A program made the translations under genes and the position numbers. A stretch of DNA of 64,000 nucleotides, from contig OU862917.1 in assembly GCA_917880885.1 (NCBI GenBank), positions 52,994,727-53,058,726 of the forward strand, in the 5' to 3' direction. Numbering within the stretch: position 1 is the first letter of the stretch; every line of letters starts with the position of its first letter. Shown here piece after piece: positions 1 through 10,386 of this stretch. The stretch comes from Limnephilus marmoratus. Its lineage: Eukaryota; Arthropoda; Insecta; Trichoptera; Limnephilidae. Under the pieces are notes generated by a model. It did no database searches and was not told the DNA's origin. It worked only from the letters and a program-made list of their open reading frames with translations.

Positions 1-249
1 GCTTCAAACGTGGCACCAAATTTATGGTTACACGATAAGAGTATTATTTTTATAGATACGTAAATAATGGGCGTGTTGCTGATAATCTAGGTACGTGTAC
101 AAAATAATAGTTGAAAGTAAAATAACCTCCAAAGTACTAAATTCGATTGTCGGTGCGTGAAATGTGAAATATTCCTACGTGAAATTACTCACGTTCGTTG
201 AACTCAAATTTTTTAAATTAAGTGTCATTTTAAAAATTGTTACTGCAGT

Positions 250-535
250 AAGACTATGGCATCCTAATTGGTGTGTGTTGTGAGGGTGAAGGGCGTGGAG
301 AAGAGGAGCTATGGTAGACGTACGTAGAGAACTTCCTGACTATTCAGATCTAGTCAGCAAACACGCCTAAATTATTATTTTTTTAATTAACCTCACACAG
401 TAGGCCCCGAGGAAAATAATTTCCCTCAGGGTCTGTGTCATCTTTGGGGGTGCTTTTAGAGGTATTTAAAGCAACCTTTCTATTCTGAATGGCCCTGTTT
501 CACCAGGGCGATACTGAGAGCATCTGCGACTGAAT
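250..535 (-). repeat. SINE-B fragment with an rA piece inside
   Basis: This is a body fragment of the tRNA-headed SINE-B family, matched to the full copy at 50605-51030 through shared stretches such as TATGGCAT...AATTGG and CACCAGGGCGATACTGA. About 68 bases of the rA retroposon 3' end (388-455, GGAAAATAATTTCCCTCAGG) interrupt it. The tRNA head is missing here. Family identity rests on by-eye alignment. Confidence 0.6.
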
Positions 536-559
536 ATCCTGATGGAGTGGACAACTTAT

Positions 560-865
560 CAGTGGCGGTCCGTGAGTTTTCAGTGAGCTAGAGTGCTAAG
601 ATTGAAAAATACGACATTACTGATGTTGTTGTGGCTGAGAATGAATTACCGATATATTATATATTTTTTTCAAAATTTCAACTTTTGTATGAAGATCTTT
701 CAGTATGTGGATGCGGCGCATCCACATACTGAAAGAATCCTGAAAATCTTCATACAAAAAGTTTAAAAATAAAAAAATAATAATTTTCAGCTACAACAAC
801 GTCAATAATGTCATATTTTTCAATCTTAGTGCTCTAGCTCACTGAAAACTAACGGATCACCACTG
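560..865. mobile_element. hAT foldback MITE
   Basis: A 306-bp foldback starts CAGTGGCGGTCCG and ends with the inverse of CAGTGGTGATCCG. The two roughly 150-bp arms pair almost throughout and meet at about 718-722 (ATGCGGCGCAT). It is flanked by perfect 8-bp duplications CAACTTAT at 552-559 and 866-873. An 8-bp target duplication with a CAGTGG terminus is typical of hAT transposons. There is no coding capacity, so it is non-autonomous. A transcript would form a long hairpin. Confidence 0.85.
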
Positions 866-879
866 CAACTTATAATAAT

Positions 880-1525
880 GATATTAGGTAATAGACCCTA
901 CATCACTACAGTAAATGGGTTGGTCATAATTCGCGTTAGGCATTCCCCAAATAAATATTAAAGTAGTCTATAAACCCGAGGTAATTATACACAATCAGTA
1001 ATCAGTTAATCACCAAATAACTGTAATTTTACTCGTTAAACACGACATAATAACAAATATGGAAAATCCATCTTACATGAATAAAATCCTTGTAGACCAC
1101 CCCTGTTAACCCCCCTTCCTCCAAAGTTTAAGGAATAAATTATTCCAGTCTGAAGATGGCCTTAATAGGCTGAAACCGGTTATGGTCAGAAATAATTAAA
1201 AGTTTAAAATTGTTTTAATATATCATCATAACGGAATTCCATCACGAATAGCCAGTATCAAAAATTTAAATAGAAAACTCAAGAGGAAAGGCATACAAAA
1301 ATAAAACCGTAATTTGAATGGATTTTAGATTAAAAATTGAAACAATCGATAATAATGACAGAAGTTTGTCAAGTAGATACCTAAATTTGGGTTGTCGGTG
1401 CGTACGTGCGTAGTGCTAAAATTATGCAAGTTCAACAAACGTTTGATTTTCAAAACTGCCAAGTATTAACATTTCAGACTTTAGAAATTATTTATTTTAA
1501 TAGTAATTTTAGACCTACATAAAAA
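880..1525. other. unassigned A+T-rich DNA
   Basis: Apart from the Penelope-type fragment at 1141-1215 I see no coding region, tandem array or recognised repeat here. Confidence 0.5.
1141..1215 (+). mobile_element. Penelope-like terminus with hammerhead-like motif
   Basis: Bases 1150-1181 read CTGAAGA, a short hairpin (GGCCT/AGGCT with one G-T pair), then GAAACCGGTT. This is the layout found in the Penelope-type termini elsewhere in the window. No element body is left around it. It is probably a decayed solo terminus. Confidence 0.45.
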
Positions 1526-1871
1526 TCAATATTTGTTTTTTTGTTTGTTTGTTCGTGTTTTATGCACTGCCATACCGTTCATCCGATTGCGATGAAACTT
1601 TGGTGATATGTTGTTCGCAAGCCTGCGAAGGTAACGGTATATAATGGTAAGCTATGGCTTTATGAAATTTGTATAAATGAAAATGTGTGTATTTCATATA
1701 TTTTGGGAGGGAATGAAGGAGGGGGATGGTACCTTCGCGGGAGGGGAGACGAGAGAGGGGGAAGGTGGAAAAAGAACGGCACGCGGGAGGGGAACGGGGA
1801 CGCACGGGAAAGGAAATGAAAGAAGAAAAAAAAATTCAATAGAATTGCAACGCTTGCCGGGTACCAGCTGG
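1526..1871 (+). mobile_element. Helitron-like non-autonomous element (Hel-2)
   Basis: The left part (about 1535-1640) has a TTTG run followed by CGATTGCGATGAAACTTTGG. The right end reads TTGCAACGCTTGCCGGGTACCAGCTGGT, where ...CCGGGT(A)CAGCT is the usual hairpin-plus-CTRR Helitron 3' end. The middle (1705-1835) is a G/A-rich tract that recurs at 63225-63345. The family is also at 35876-36379 and 63188-63785. The open frames here are by-products of the purine-rich tract. Confidence 0.6.
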
Positions 1872-1889
1872 TTAATAATAAGAATCGTA

Positions 1890-3720
1890 TATTTGAAATG
1901 TATAATTTCTTTCATTACACTTTAGATAAATGTCAATCTGAATATTTTACTAACGTGCTCATTCAAATGATAAATTTCTGATCGTCTTTAATTATTTTAA
2001 CCCTGGGGCAATTTTGTAAATATTACCAGCCTCACAAATCTTACAAATTAAAACATCCCGCGATTTTTCACATGTTTGTGCTAGCACAAAAGTGGGTAGG
2101 GCAATACGCTAGAAAATAAGAATAAATTTAATTGTTTGACAGTTGGAACATTAAAGTTTGACAGATTTTGACAGTTGACAAAAGCACGCACTTGGCACAG
2201 TCACAAAACATCAATTCATTCAAAGTATTAATCACATAATATTAAATTTCTGTTTTAATATTACGAATATGACGTTTCCAGACACTTTGTGGATGAATGA
2301 CATTCTCACTGTGTGTAAAACAATAAAGAGCGGTTGTAGGAATGAAGAAGAACCAAAACACAAACTACAAAAACAAAATATCTTGCGGGGTTCGCGCCGG
2401 GAGACTTTTTCGCATAAATAAACCACTCACTTGTTTGAATTATATCTGCGTTCGAAATTTTAAATTCTTGGGTAAACACCCACTGCAGTTCGAATTGACT
2501 GCGTACAACTAGGGAATACAATATCTATGCATTATTTTCGATATTTAAATATATCGATAAAAATTATAATTCAATTAAAATTATGATTTACATTTTGTCA
2601 AAAGAAAATCTGGAGTTTTCAAATCATTTGTGGAAATTAAAGGCACTAGGTTTTTTAATAATGATTTTTTTGTTAAAGTAACACATACATACTAGGTATT
2701 GCTACCGTAGTGAATCCGAAAGTACTACCTTATCACAAAGAAGCATTGCTTGCATTCAGCATGGTTCAAGCATTTTGTTCGAATTCATAAAAGAAAAAAA
2801 AATGCAGTGAGTTTGGAAAAAAGTAAGTTTTAGTTTAATAAAAACAACACAATTGAAAGTTTTTCGAATATTTTTTTTTGGACGTATTTTTTTCCTTTCC
2901 CTCTAAAAGCAATTACAACTGGTAAACAACTGATTCTCAGTGACGTTTTGCAAGGACATATATATTATGCACCACTACACACAATAAAATGTTTGTGTTG
3001 TTCGGATTAACTCTAACTGCGCGGCGTTTGTGTTATGACACTTATGACATTTCCTAACTAACTTGCTAACAAAAAAGCTCTTTTCAGCAGAGACGGACAG
3101 AGAGGATGGACCGCCATTGTTTTTACAAACGGTTGCTATAAAAACTATTAAATACATATTTTATTGCACCATGTATTTGCGTAGACGATAAAAGTTTCAA
3201 TTAATTTATGGCTCTACCAACTTAAGTACAAAATTCAACAAATAAAATGATTTGAAACTAAATAAAATTATATTTTACCGAATAATAAAAGAAAATATTT
3301 TAAATTAAGAAGGTTGTGTCAAAATCAATTGAGTTTGACATTGGTATTGTTCTCAATACATCATTCAAATGTCAATCTATGAATAATTCATGAAAAATGC
3401 TGAAAACTGTAAATCATAAATAATATCGATTGATGTAACGGGAAAGCGGATATCGGTAATGTATTGCAATCCCTAGTAAATCGTCACACAACGGGACCGA
3501 GTCCCATACGCCCGTCCCTCTTTGTACTGCGGGAGAACTAACGGGAAGGTGGGGGTTCTTGTTTTGAATTCAAATTCTTCCTTCAAGGGACGGGAAGCGC
3601 AGTGTACCCATACTAAACGCGGCGAACCCAATAAAATAACAACACCAAGTCAAAAAAATTGTAGATATATTTCGAATCGATAGTAATGATGTGTACTTTT
3701 TGATGAAGTGTCCGTTTTAC
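1890..3720. other. unassigned A+T-rich DNA
   Basis: No known repeat, gene or tandem array is recognised. The short frames at about 2230-2520 and 2975-3157 have no recognisable domain. A slightly GC-richer patch at 3480-3620 (ACGGGACCGAGTCCC) is unexplained. Confidence 0.5.
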
Positions 3721-3759
3721 TAAACGTAAGGTTGATTGTTTCGCAGACGCTATTCGCCG

Positions 3760-4300
3760 TACAGTGCGGGCGGAAAACGATGATCGTCCTTTGTTTCGTC
3801 ATTGCTGTAAAATGATGGGTGGCGGCGGGTGACTCATAATAACACCAATAAAATCATCCTAAAAAACGTTAATTTCTGCAATTTTAGTTAGGTTACTTTG
3901 TTTTTTTTTCTTACCGTGAGATGTCAGCGTGTTGTTCGGATATCGTCGTGGCAGAGTAGAAGTAGATTTCGGGCGGTTGTTCGGTGTCGGGCGGGGGTCG
4001 GTGGGGGCGGTCGGGAGCTATGGCGCTGGTGGCTGGTGGCTGGTAGGTCGGTAGGTTGGCTGGATCGGGTCGCGGAGAGACGTGCCACCCACTCGGCGGG
4101 CCGGGCTGCACTAGCCGCGCTCCCACCCCCGGCGGGCAGCGCTCCCGACCAGCCGCCCGCCCCCCACCCCCCCACCCGCCAGCCCACCGCCGAGGGGCGC
4201 GGGGCGGGCGTGACGCGCCGGTGCAACGTTACACGAGCGTACCGATGCGTGGCGTGATACTTCATTAGCTGATTAGCTGCACTAGATGTCACACACAGCA
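3760..4300 (-). promoter_or_regulatory. CpG-rich island with minus-strand splice donor, possible first exon
   Basis: About 350 bp (3915-4260) is strongly G+C- and CpG-rich in a window that is otherwise about two-thirds A+T. On the minus strand it ends at a consensus donor, CTCACG|GTAAGA, with the exon boundary at 3915 and a T-rich (plus-strand) stretch beyond. One minus-strand frame with an ATG at 4126 stays open up to that junction and only meets TAA inside the donor itself, so the exon could be coding. No domain is recognisable (proline/arginine-rich). A non-coding GC-rich repeat is the main alternative. Exon 2 would lie below 3.9 kb or outside the window, and I cannot identify it. Confidence 0.4.
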
Positions 4301-4477
4301 AACACCCATAATCTGCCATGTGTTTTTTTGTCATCTCTTGTGATAAATGTATACGGTCATGTTATTTTATGTTATATTGTGATTATTATGAATTCGACTA
4401 AGTGAGTTTTGGACAAGGCTAATATAAAATACATTAGATAAAATAATCATAATTACACAAACCGCGAAAAATTATAC

Positions 4478-4689
4478 ACAACGTGTCCCAAAATTCAACG
4501 ATAAGCGGGCACCAGTGGGTGGGCCTGCTCACGACTCCTCGAGAAAAAAATAGAAAAAATATATTTCTCAATTTTTTAATGTACAAAAAAAATTTTTAAA
4601 TCCTTTGAAAATTGACACCTCTTAAGATATTTTTAACCACCATGACCACAATTTTTCAAATATTTCTGATGAATTTTGGGACACGTTGT
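4478..4689. mobile_element. MITE with 20-bp terminal inverted repeats
   Basis: The two ends are perfect 20-base inverted repeats beginning ACAACGTGTCCCAAAATTCA, 212 bp apart. The interior is non-coding. The flanks are TATA-rich, so the target duplication is ambiguous and I do not assign a superfamily. Confidence 0.65.
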
Positions 4690-4734
4690 ATATGATGGTA
4701 GGATTTTTGAAGCTGAAAGTGTTGAAAATCAGAA

Positions 4735-4862
4735 TGTGCAATTAACACGCGGTAGAAGTGAAACTTTCAGAAATCTAAAGTAGACAAGAGTGGGGAGGCT
4801 ACGAAGCACCACTCAATGAGGAGACCGATAGGCTATGAAGCACCGCTTAAAGAGGAGATCGA
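4735..4862 (+). repeat. dispersed repeat, partner at 50298-50390
   Basis: The stretch ACACGCGGTAGAAGTGAAA ... TAAAGTAGACAAGAGTGG ... AGGCTACGAAGCAC ... GAGGAGACCGAT is shared with 50298-50390 at high identity. The nature of the element is unknown. No inverted ends or tail are visible. Confidence 0.6.
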
Positions 4863-4942
4863 CTAAACCATCTCATTCTCTCGCACGCTAAATCCTATAG
4901 ATGTATGTGTTTGTCTCTTTTTAGTGTCGCTATTTTTCGTTA

Positions 4943-5419
4943 GCGGGCTACAGACCTTCAGTTTTAACTGTACAGTTTAACTGTACAGTCGAACTGTACA
5001 GATAAATCGTAGGTCCATACAGCCTACACACATTCAAGTAAAACTGCGAGATCTTTCAGTTTTTATTAACAATGGCCTCCATAGACGACCCTTTAGCCGT
5101 TACAGGGCTAAAGATGTATTAAAAGAAACTGAGTATATTAAAAGAAAAATAAAAGAGAAATTAAAATTAAATGAATTATTTGTATTAAAAGAGAAATTTG
5201 CATTAATTTAATGAGTGTATTAAAAGAAACTGCGACAAAACTGACGGAACTGTACAGTATTCGACTACACACTGTCAGTTTTAACTGTACAGTTCTAACT
5301 GTACAGATTTATCTATTCGTATTTTGATTAGATCTCAGTTAAACTGTACAGTTCAACTTTTATCCTACACACCTAACGATTTATGACTGTACAGTTAAAA
5401 CTGAAGGTCTGTAGCCCGC
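4943..5419. mobile_element. PIF/Harbinger-type MITE rich in AACTGTACAGTT
   Basis: The 477-bp element has terminal inverted repeats starting GCGGGCTACAGACCTTCAGT and 3-bp flanking duplications TTA (4940-4942 and 5420-5422), which fits PIF/Harbinger target use. The palindrome AACTGTACAGTT and close variants recur about eight times near both ends, like subterminal transposase-binding repeats. An internal ATG frame (ATGGCCTCCATAGACGACCC) closes after 17 codons, so there is no transposase. Confidence 0.75.
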
Positions 5420-5422
5420 TTA

Positions 5423-5709
5423 ATCGAGTTTCAAATCACAACGGTGCTAAAGAAGTTTTCACTTCAAAAATCATACCTCAGGGAGGTCATGCCTTCCAAA
5501 AACAAACTTTGCTAATTTTAGAGACAATTAGAAACATACCTTTCGAATGAATACAGTTACTAAATTTGAAAAATCATTACATTTTTCAAAAGTTTAAACG
5601 AACAAATGCATATTTAAAAATACAGAATTATTAATTAATTTAATTAAAACAATTTTGGTCCCACTTTGTCGTTTGCCTAAATTGTTCCCACAAGCAGTTA
5701 CCCTAATCA
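5423..5709. other. unassigned A+T-rich DNA
   Basis: No feature recognised. Confidence 0.5.
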
Positions 5710-5901
5710 ATGAACGGTCGGTGGCTGGTTGGCATCGCGTTTGGGTTTCACACGAGCGTCTCATATTCGATTTCTCGGCTGGCTAAGTCTTCCATCATAA
5801 CACAAGCAACATTTTCTGCTTTCTATGACGGTAGTAGAAGATTTTCGAATATGGTCAGGCTATTCGTAACCCTGGAATGTTTGCCTGTCTTTAAAAAAAA
5901 A
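5710..5901 (+). mobile_element. SINE-V copy (tRNA-derived)
   Basis: A degenerate pol III box B (CATATTCGATTTC) is followed by a body, GGCTGGCTAAGTCTTCCATC, and an A9 tail. A second copy lies at 60967-61170 in reverse, with a better box B (GCGTGTTCGATTCC). The shared body plus A tail supports a SINE family. The apparent 71-residue frame here is accidental. Confidence 0.7.
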
Positions 5902-5905
5902 CCTA

Positions 5906-6340
5906 ATTTTGAAAAAGACTCTTAAATTCAAGTTTGTTCCTTCTTTGAATCAGAGAAACACGCAACCGAAATAAGTATTTTTAATGTTCTTATTGTATAT
6001 TGTGATATTATATTAGGAATACAAAGTTAATGACATGAATTAATGAAGTTAATGTCACGGTGAATTTTTGGTCAGTTGATCAATCAATAGATTCGTTCAT
6101 AGGATCAAATGAAATCAAAGATGGATATAATGATGATAAAAAACAAGATTATTATCAATAGTGTTTACTGCTTTTTCAAGCACACTTGTTTTAGTTTCTA
6201 TTAGTCTAAACTAAACTTTAATCGGTTCTGTGATTAAGTTTAAGTTAAAGAAATTAATACATAAATTATTATTTTAAAGAAACTAATAATCTTCAAAATT
6301 ATAATTACTATTTAAAACAAAACAATAACTTTGTAAACAA
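5906..6340. other. unassigned A+T-rich DNA
   Basis: No feature recognised before the Penelope-type terminus at 6341. Confidence 0.5.
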
Positions 6341-6440
6341 TTTTAAACTTTTATACTTCCCTGACGAAGCTACGGTTGTAGCGAAATCCGGTCGGCATAA
6401 AGAATTAAAAATAAAAGTGATGTTTACAAAGTTATTGTTT
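6341..6440 (+). mobile_element. Penelope-like terminus with hammerhead-like motif
   Basis: Bases 6361-6393 read CTGACGA-A, a stem GCTAC/GTAGC with loop GGTT, GAAA, then TCCGGTC. TTCC upstream can partly pair with GGCA downstream as an open stem I. AACAATAACTTTGTAAACA before it (6330-6348) reappears inverted after it (6421-6440), as in other Penelope ends here. Confidence 0.55.
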
Positions 6441-6767
6441 TAACAATTATTATAAGCAATAATTGTCAGCCTGAAACACTCATATTAAATTGAAAAATCT
6501 TCCGAGAAAAGATACTTGCCGCCAACGGGAGATTTAGTACTAACAATACCTCCCTCACAAAAATAAAGTTGGTTGTTTTCAGGTGGAAAAATGTAATAAT
6601 CAGTAATTGTTGAATGAAACACTAAGCCGCCATAGCTCAGTGGTCAGAGCATCCGACCGGTAATCAGAAGGACACGGGTTCAAGTTCCGTTGGCGGCAAG
6701 TATCTTTTCTCGGATCAATGTAATATGAGTGTTTCAGGCTAACAATTATTGCTTATAATAATTGTTA
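6441..6767. mobile_element. foldback element carrying a tRNA-like sequence
   Basis: Arms of about 90 bp (6441-6531 and 6682-6767) are near-perfect inverted copies: CAGCCTGAAACACTCATATT, then CCGAGAAAAGATACTTGCCG. A complete tRNA-shaped sequence lies between and overlaps the right arm. A second copy of the family is at 30610-30905. I know no named family with this layout. Confidence 0.7.
6631..6703 (+). tRNA. tRNA-like sequence (Thr-GGT-like), probably a pseudogene
   Basis: The 73-nt cloverleaf has a perfect 7-bp acceptor stem (GCCGCCA/TGGCGGC), a D arm with box A (TAGCTCAGTGGTCAGAGC), an anticodon stem with one mismatch and the loop CCGGTAA, and a T arm with box B (GGGTTCAAGTTCC). The loop position would give anticodon GGT, but base 33 is C instead of the near-universal U. 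That and the transposon context suggest a tRNA-derived module and not a working gene. The right foldback arm includes its acceptor end. Confidence 0.45.
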
Positions 6768-7090
6768 TCCTTTGCGCTATGCATAAAAAAATCTTGTCTT
6801 AAACGTTAGTTTATAAATTAAAAATAATAATTTATTGTTTTAATTTAAATTGCAATGTCTCATCACAAAGTATCTGCTTCATATGAACAAATTTATAATT
6901 ACATAGTAAAAATTATAATACCCTTTCATTAAATTCATTACTTACTGCGTTACTCTTAGGTTAAATAAAAGCTTGTTTCTTGTTAGTTACGCTGTTGATT
7001 TTGAACAAGTTGGTTTTGAATTCAAAAGTGGAGAAAATAATACGGGTTCTACTAATAAACGCGTTTGTGTTTATCAGTCAACAACTGATA

Positions 7091-7447
7091 ATAAACAAAA
7101 ATTTTAACAACACAAAAAAACGACTTCAAAAAATGCACTAAAAAGTAAAAAAATAATTTCGTATTCTTCTACAACTTTATAATCAACTTATCTTTTCTAC
7201 TCATCAATATGTACGTACGATTGTTATTTTTGGAGTCGGTGTCGGCGGGAGAGGAGCTGTCAAGTGAACACGCCGGGCCGCGGGTACCTTGGTTGACACC
7301 GACTCCAAAAATAACAATCGTACCTACATATTGATGAGTAGAAAAGGTAAGTTGATTATAAAGTTGTAGAAGAATATGAAATTATTTTTTTACTTTTTAG
7401 TGCATTTTTTTAAGTCGTTTTTTTGTTTTGTTAAAATTTTTGTTTAT
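7091..7447. mobile_element. 153-bp-arm foldback element
   Basis: Arms 7091-7243 and 7295-7447 are inverted copies with only a handful of differences, for example CTACTCATCAATATGTA(C/G)GTACGA. The 51-bp spacer is GC-rich (GGCGGGAGAGGAGC...GCCGCGGGTACC). Each arm carries AAACGACTTNAAAAAA, and a matching inverse (GGAAGTCGTTTAAAAA) sits at 7878-7894. The foldback may therefore belong to a larger element reaching to about 7895. Confidence 0.7.
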
Positions 7448-7895
7448 TTTTTGATTTTTAGTGAATCTGAAGTACACTAACTAATTCGATTAAGATTCGG
7501 CCGAGTATCGTAAAATTTTTCTTCAGAATTGGAGAGTTCCGTTACTTTGTCATGGATCCCATTATCAGAACCTAACCAAACTCTCATCAAACTACCCTTG
7601 AAGTACATCCTTTCTAATAAAAAAGAATCATCGAAATCGGTTGGCGTGATATTGAGTTATTCGTCCATTTGTCGCGCACATACTTGATGCAAATTTAAGA
7701 CTTATATGATTTTCTCATGGATGCCATTGTCAGAACTGGACCAAATTAAAATGGGACCACACGGGAAGCACCAGCTTTCAAATAAAAAAGAATCATCAAT
7801 ATCGGTTCACCTAGTCGAAAGTTCTGAGGTAACAAACATAAAAAAAAAATACAGTCGAATTGAGAACCTCCTCCTTTTGGAAGTCGTTTAAAAAA
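7448..7895. mobile_element. non-autonomous element with duplicated module
   Basis: It ends GAATTGAGAACCTCCTCC TTTTGGAAGTCGTTT, a terminus I associate with abundant lepidopteran repeats. It contains two related blocks, each with CATGGATNCCATT.TCAGAAC followed by TAAAAAAGAATCATC.AAATCGGTT (about 7550-7660 and 7716-7815). That suggests an internal duplication. It has no transposase. Confidence 0.5.
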
Positions 7896-8213
7896 CCATT
7901 TAACGTATAATTTATAACACGATTATTATAATAGTAAAGGAGTAAATGTTTATTATATTCACAATCGATTGTTGGTTATTTGCTTCCATGAAGTTCGTCC
8001 GCATGAAATCTGGTTTAATGAATTCAAATTAGCTTTGAATTTAAGTTTAATTTTCAAAATTGGAAAAAAGCTGCGTCAAGAATAATTCAGACAAGCGATA
8101 AAGTAGGTACGTACCAATTTTAATATAATATTTTAACAGAATATAATTTTAATTGCGTTTTTAATATTTAAAATTATTATATCCCATGATTTTAACGGGT
8201 CTAATAATAATAA
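7896..8213. other. unassigned A+T-rich DNA
   Basis: No feature recognised. Confidence 0.5.
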
Positions 8214-8500
8214 TAAATGATAACGCCGTATCTCCGCAGGGGTTGAAGAGAGGACGGACCGCCAAAAAACTTGGTCTTGCCACACACTTTTTGGTTCATT
8301 CGCATTTATACATCGTCTCATACTTAATCTTATATTATTTTGACTCTTGACATAAGTATCTGAATCACTTGACCGTGCCACGACTTCTTCTACCATTCGC
8401 ATTTGCGACATATATTCATATATTTTGTACATATTGGCCTTTCTTTATTCATTCGCCCTACATGTCTAAGCCATTTGTAAGATTAAGAAAAGAACGCTCA
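8214..8500 (-). pseudogene. RTE-J LINE 3' end, decayed
   Basis: This minus-strand relic matches the C-terminal coding and 3' end of the RTE-type LINE also seen at 22484-23025 and 37046-37716. Shared are ACGCCGTATCTCCGCAGGGG, GAGAGGACGGACCGCCAAA and a block for the residues around the HVERM region (here degraded to NGLDM-like). Frames are broken. It is the least preserved of the three copies. Confidence 0.6.
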
Positions 8501-8589
8501 GATGGTTTCAGCAATAAAAATAATATTTCTTTTATTCCGGACTACATGCAGGGATTTTGCAATGAAATGTAACTTTATGTATAATTTTG

Positions 8590-8905
8590 TTTTATTGTAC
8601 GTGCGCACCAACGCACCAGCAATGTTACAGCTCACAGCCGGCATACGGCCATCTCTCTGTCGGGTGTTTCCGTCTCCTTCCGCCACCCCTCTTTCCACCC
8701 GACCCCCCCTTCCGCCCGCCGCCCTCCGCCCCCCGGCCCTCCCGCACTGGGGGGAAGGTAGCGAGCAGCGAGCAGGGTAGGTACTACACCCAGCGAGCAG
8801 GGTAGGTACTAGATACCTAGCAGCTATACAGTATACAGCCAGCAGCAGCACCTACCCTGGCACTGTATTGGTACCCTGCGAGGGGCGGCCGACCGATCGA
8901 TCCGT
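8590..8905. other. GC- and pyrimidine-rich island with short duplication
   Basis: A C-rich tract (8660-8755) is followed by two copies of AGCGAGCAGGGTAGGTACTA (about 8768-8810) and then GCAGCAGCACC. No splice site or core-promoter pair stands out on either strand. It could be a promoter-type island or a decayed GC-rich repeat. I cannot decide. Confidence 0.35.
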
Positions 8906-9147
8906 ACAATGGCTTCCTGTTTTCTTACTTTTGCGTTATATCTTAAATCTTACGTTATGACTATGACTTTTGTCTTACGCTACCGGAGTTGCAATCCTCC
9001 AAGATAATAATTACAATCATGTCAATATTTGATTGGTAATGTCTTGTGTTTATCTTAATAATTGACTTAGCGTAGCGAAGTCCTGTTTTAACTCGACCGT
9101 TTTGCATTTCATCCATTTGTAAATTTGTTCCCACGTTATGTAGGTTC
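8906..9147. other. unassigned DNA
   Basis: No feature recognised. Confidence 0.4.
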
Positions 9148-9615
9148 GACGGCCTCCGTGGTCTCTCGATTAGTCATCCAGGGGTTGCGGGTTTAAATCT
9201 CAGCGTACTTAGATAAATTTTATTTGTTTGATTTGTGTTTTCACAATTTGATCATTTAAAATAATATAAGATATGTTGGCGGCACGTTACAGAGTGGAAG
9301 ATACTCTCAGTATCCCCCTGGTGTAAGACCACTATTCAAAATGGAAATGGCTTTAACACGGCATAACACCCCAAAAATAAATAACAAACATATTTTTGGC
9401 CGTGAAAATCTAAAATCGTATCTGGCTTTAGCCGTGTTTGGTGACTAGATCAGAATAGCAAGGTACTTCCTCACCTTCCTCTTTCCCATCTCCTTCCCCT
9501 CCCCACTACCTTCAGCCTCACAACATACCCCAATTGGGGATGCCATAGTCTCACTGGCTCCAGCCAGAGTGGCAGTTGGAACTCATGTGAGGTATTTTTA
9601 CATTTAAAAATCCTT
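9148..9615 (+). mobile_element. SINE-B, near full-length
   Basis: The tRNA-derived head has GGTTGCGGGTTTAAATCTC as a box B relic. It is followed by TAAATTTTATTTGTTTGATT, then the SINE-B body (CAGAGTGGAAGATACT, GGTGTAAGACCAC, GCCGTGTTTGGTGAC, CACTGGCTCCAGCCAGAGTG). An insert of about 60 bp at 9354-9411 (ACACGGCATAACACCCC...GGCCGTGAAAATC) is shared with 16919-17045. The closest match is 50605-51030 on the opposite strand. Confidence 0.7.
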
Positions 9616-10383
9616 TTAAGATGGTGGACGCTTTAGTGGTTCAGTAGATTCTTTTTTCAAAAGGGAAAATGTCTTGTTTATTTGGACTTTCTGATTCGCA
9701 TTTTTTTAAAATATTAGGGTACGTGAAGACAAACAGAAAAAATAATGTGACGTTGTGTGACGTTTCTTTTTAAATATTTCTTATTTGAAATAAAACAAAA
9801 AAAGAAGAAAATAAAAAAAATGCAAACGTAGCAAAACAAAGCAATGCGAATAATATACAAGCGCAACATACGAGTATAAACACGGATATGATATACGTTA
9901 AAGGATTTAAATTTTATAACGGTGAAGTAAACTATATATGTGATAGTATTCATTTATTTACATAAAATTAACATTGGAATGATGACTAAGGAACTGAAAA
10001 GAAAAAAAATAAATTACAATCACGAGATACGCGGAGACGGGACAAAAATGCAAAGCCAATTTGATTGCTACCGAGAAAGAAATGAAGCATCCAGAAATCT
10101 CTTATATCCAGGCCGTCCAACTATACAACAAAATGAAATGAAATTACTCATATTAATTTTAAAAAGGAATTAGGAAAATCCGTCTACCTAAAGTATTTAT
10201 GTTTCGTATGTGATTTAATATACTATTGTGAATATATTATTATACATTTAAAATATTTACAGCTTTATGGCTTCAAAATATTGTAAATTTTTATATGTCA
10301 AAAATTGTGAGCACACACGACGATGTGAGCTAACTTAAGATTAATAAACAAATTAAAAAGTTGCAATAAATATATTTAGTATT
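9616..10383. other. unassigned A+T-rich DNA
   Basis: The short frames at 9714-9953 and 9940-10173 have no recognisable domain and A+T-driven composition. Nothing else is seen. Confidence 0.5.
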
Positions 10384-10386
10384 TAA

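Noticed and set aside
3898..4334. Overlapping proline/arginine-rich frames on both strands
   Set aside because: G+C-rich DNA has few stops. No domain. Only the splice-donor argument on the minus strand was kept, as a regulatory/exon candidate.
6631..6703. Functional tRNA-Thr gene
   Set aside because: C at position 33, an anticodon-stem mismatch and residence in a foldback element make a tRNA-derived module more likely. Kept as a low-confidence tRNA-like feature.
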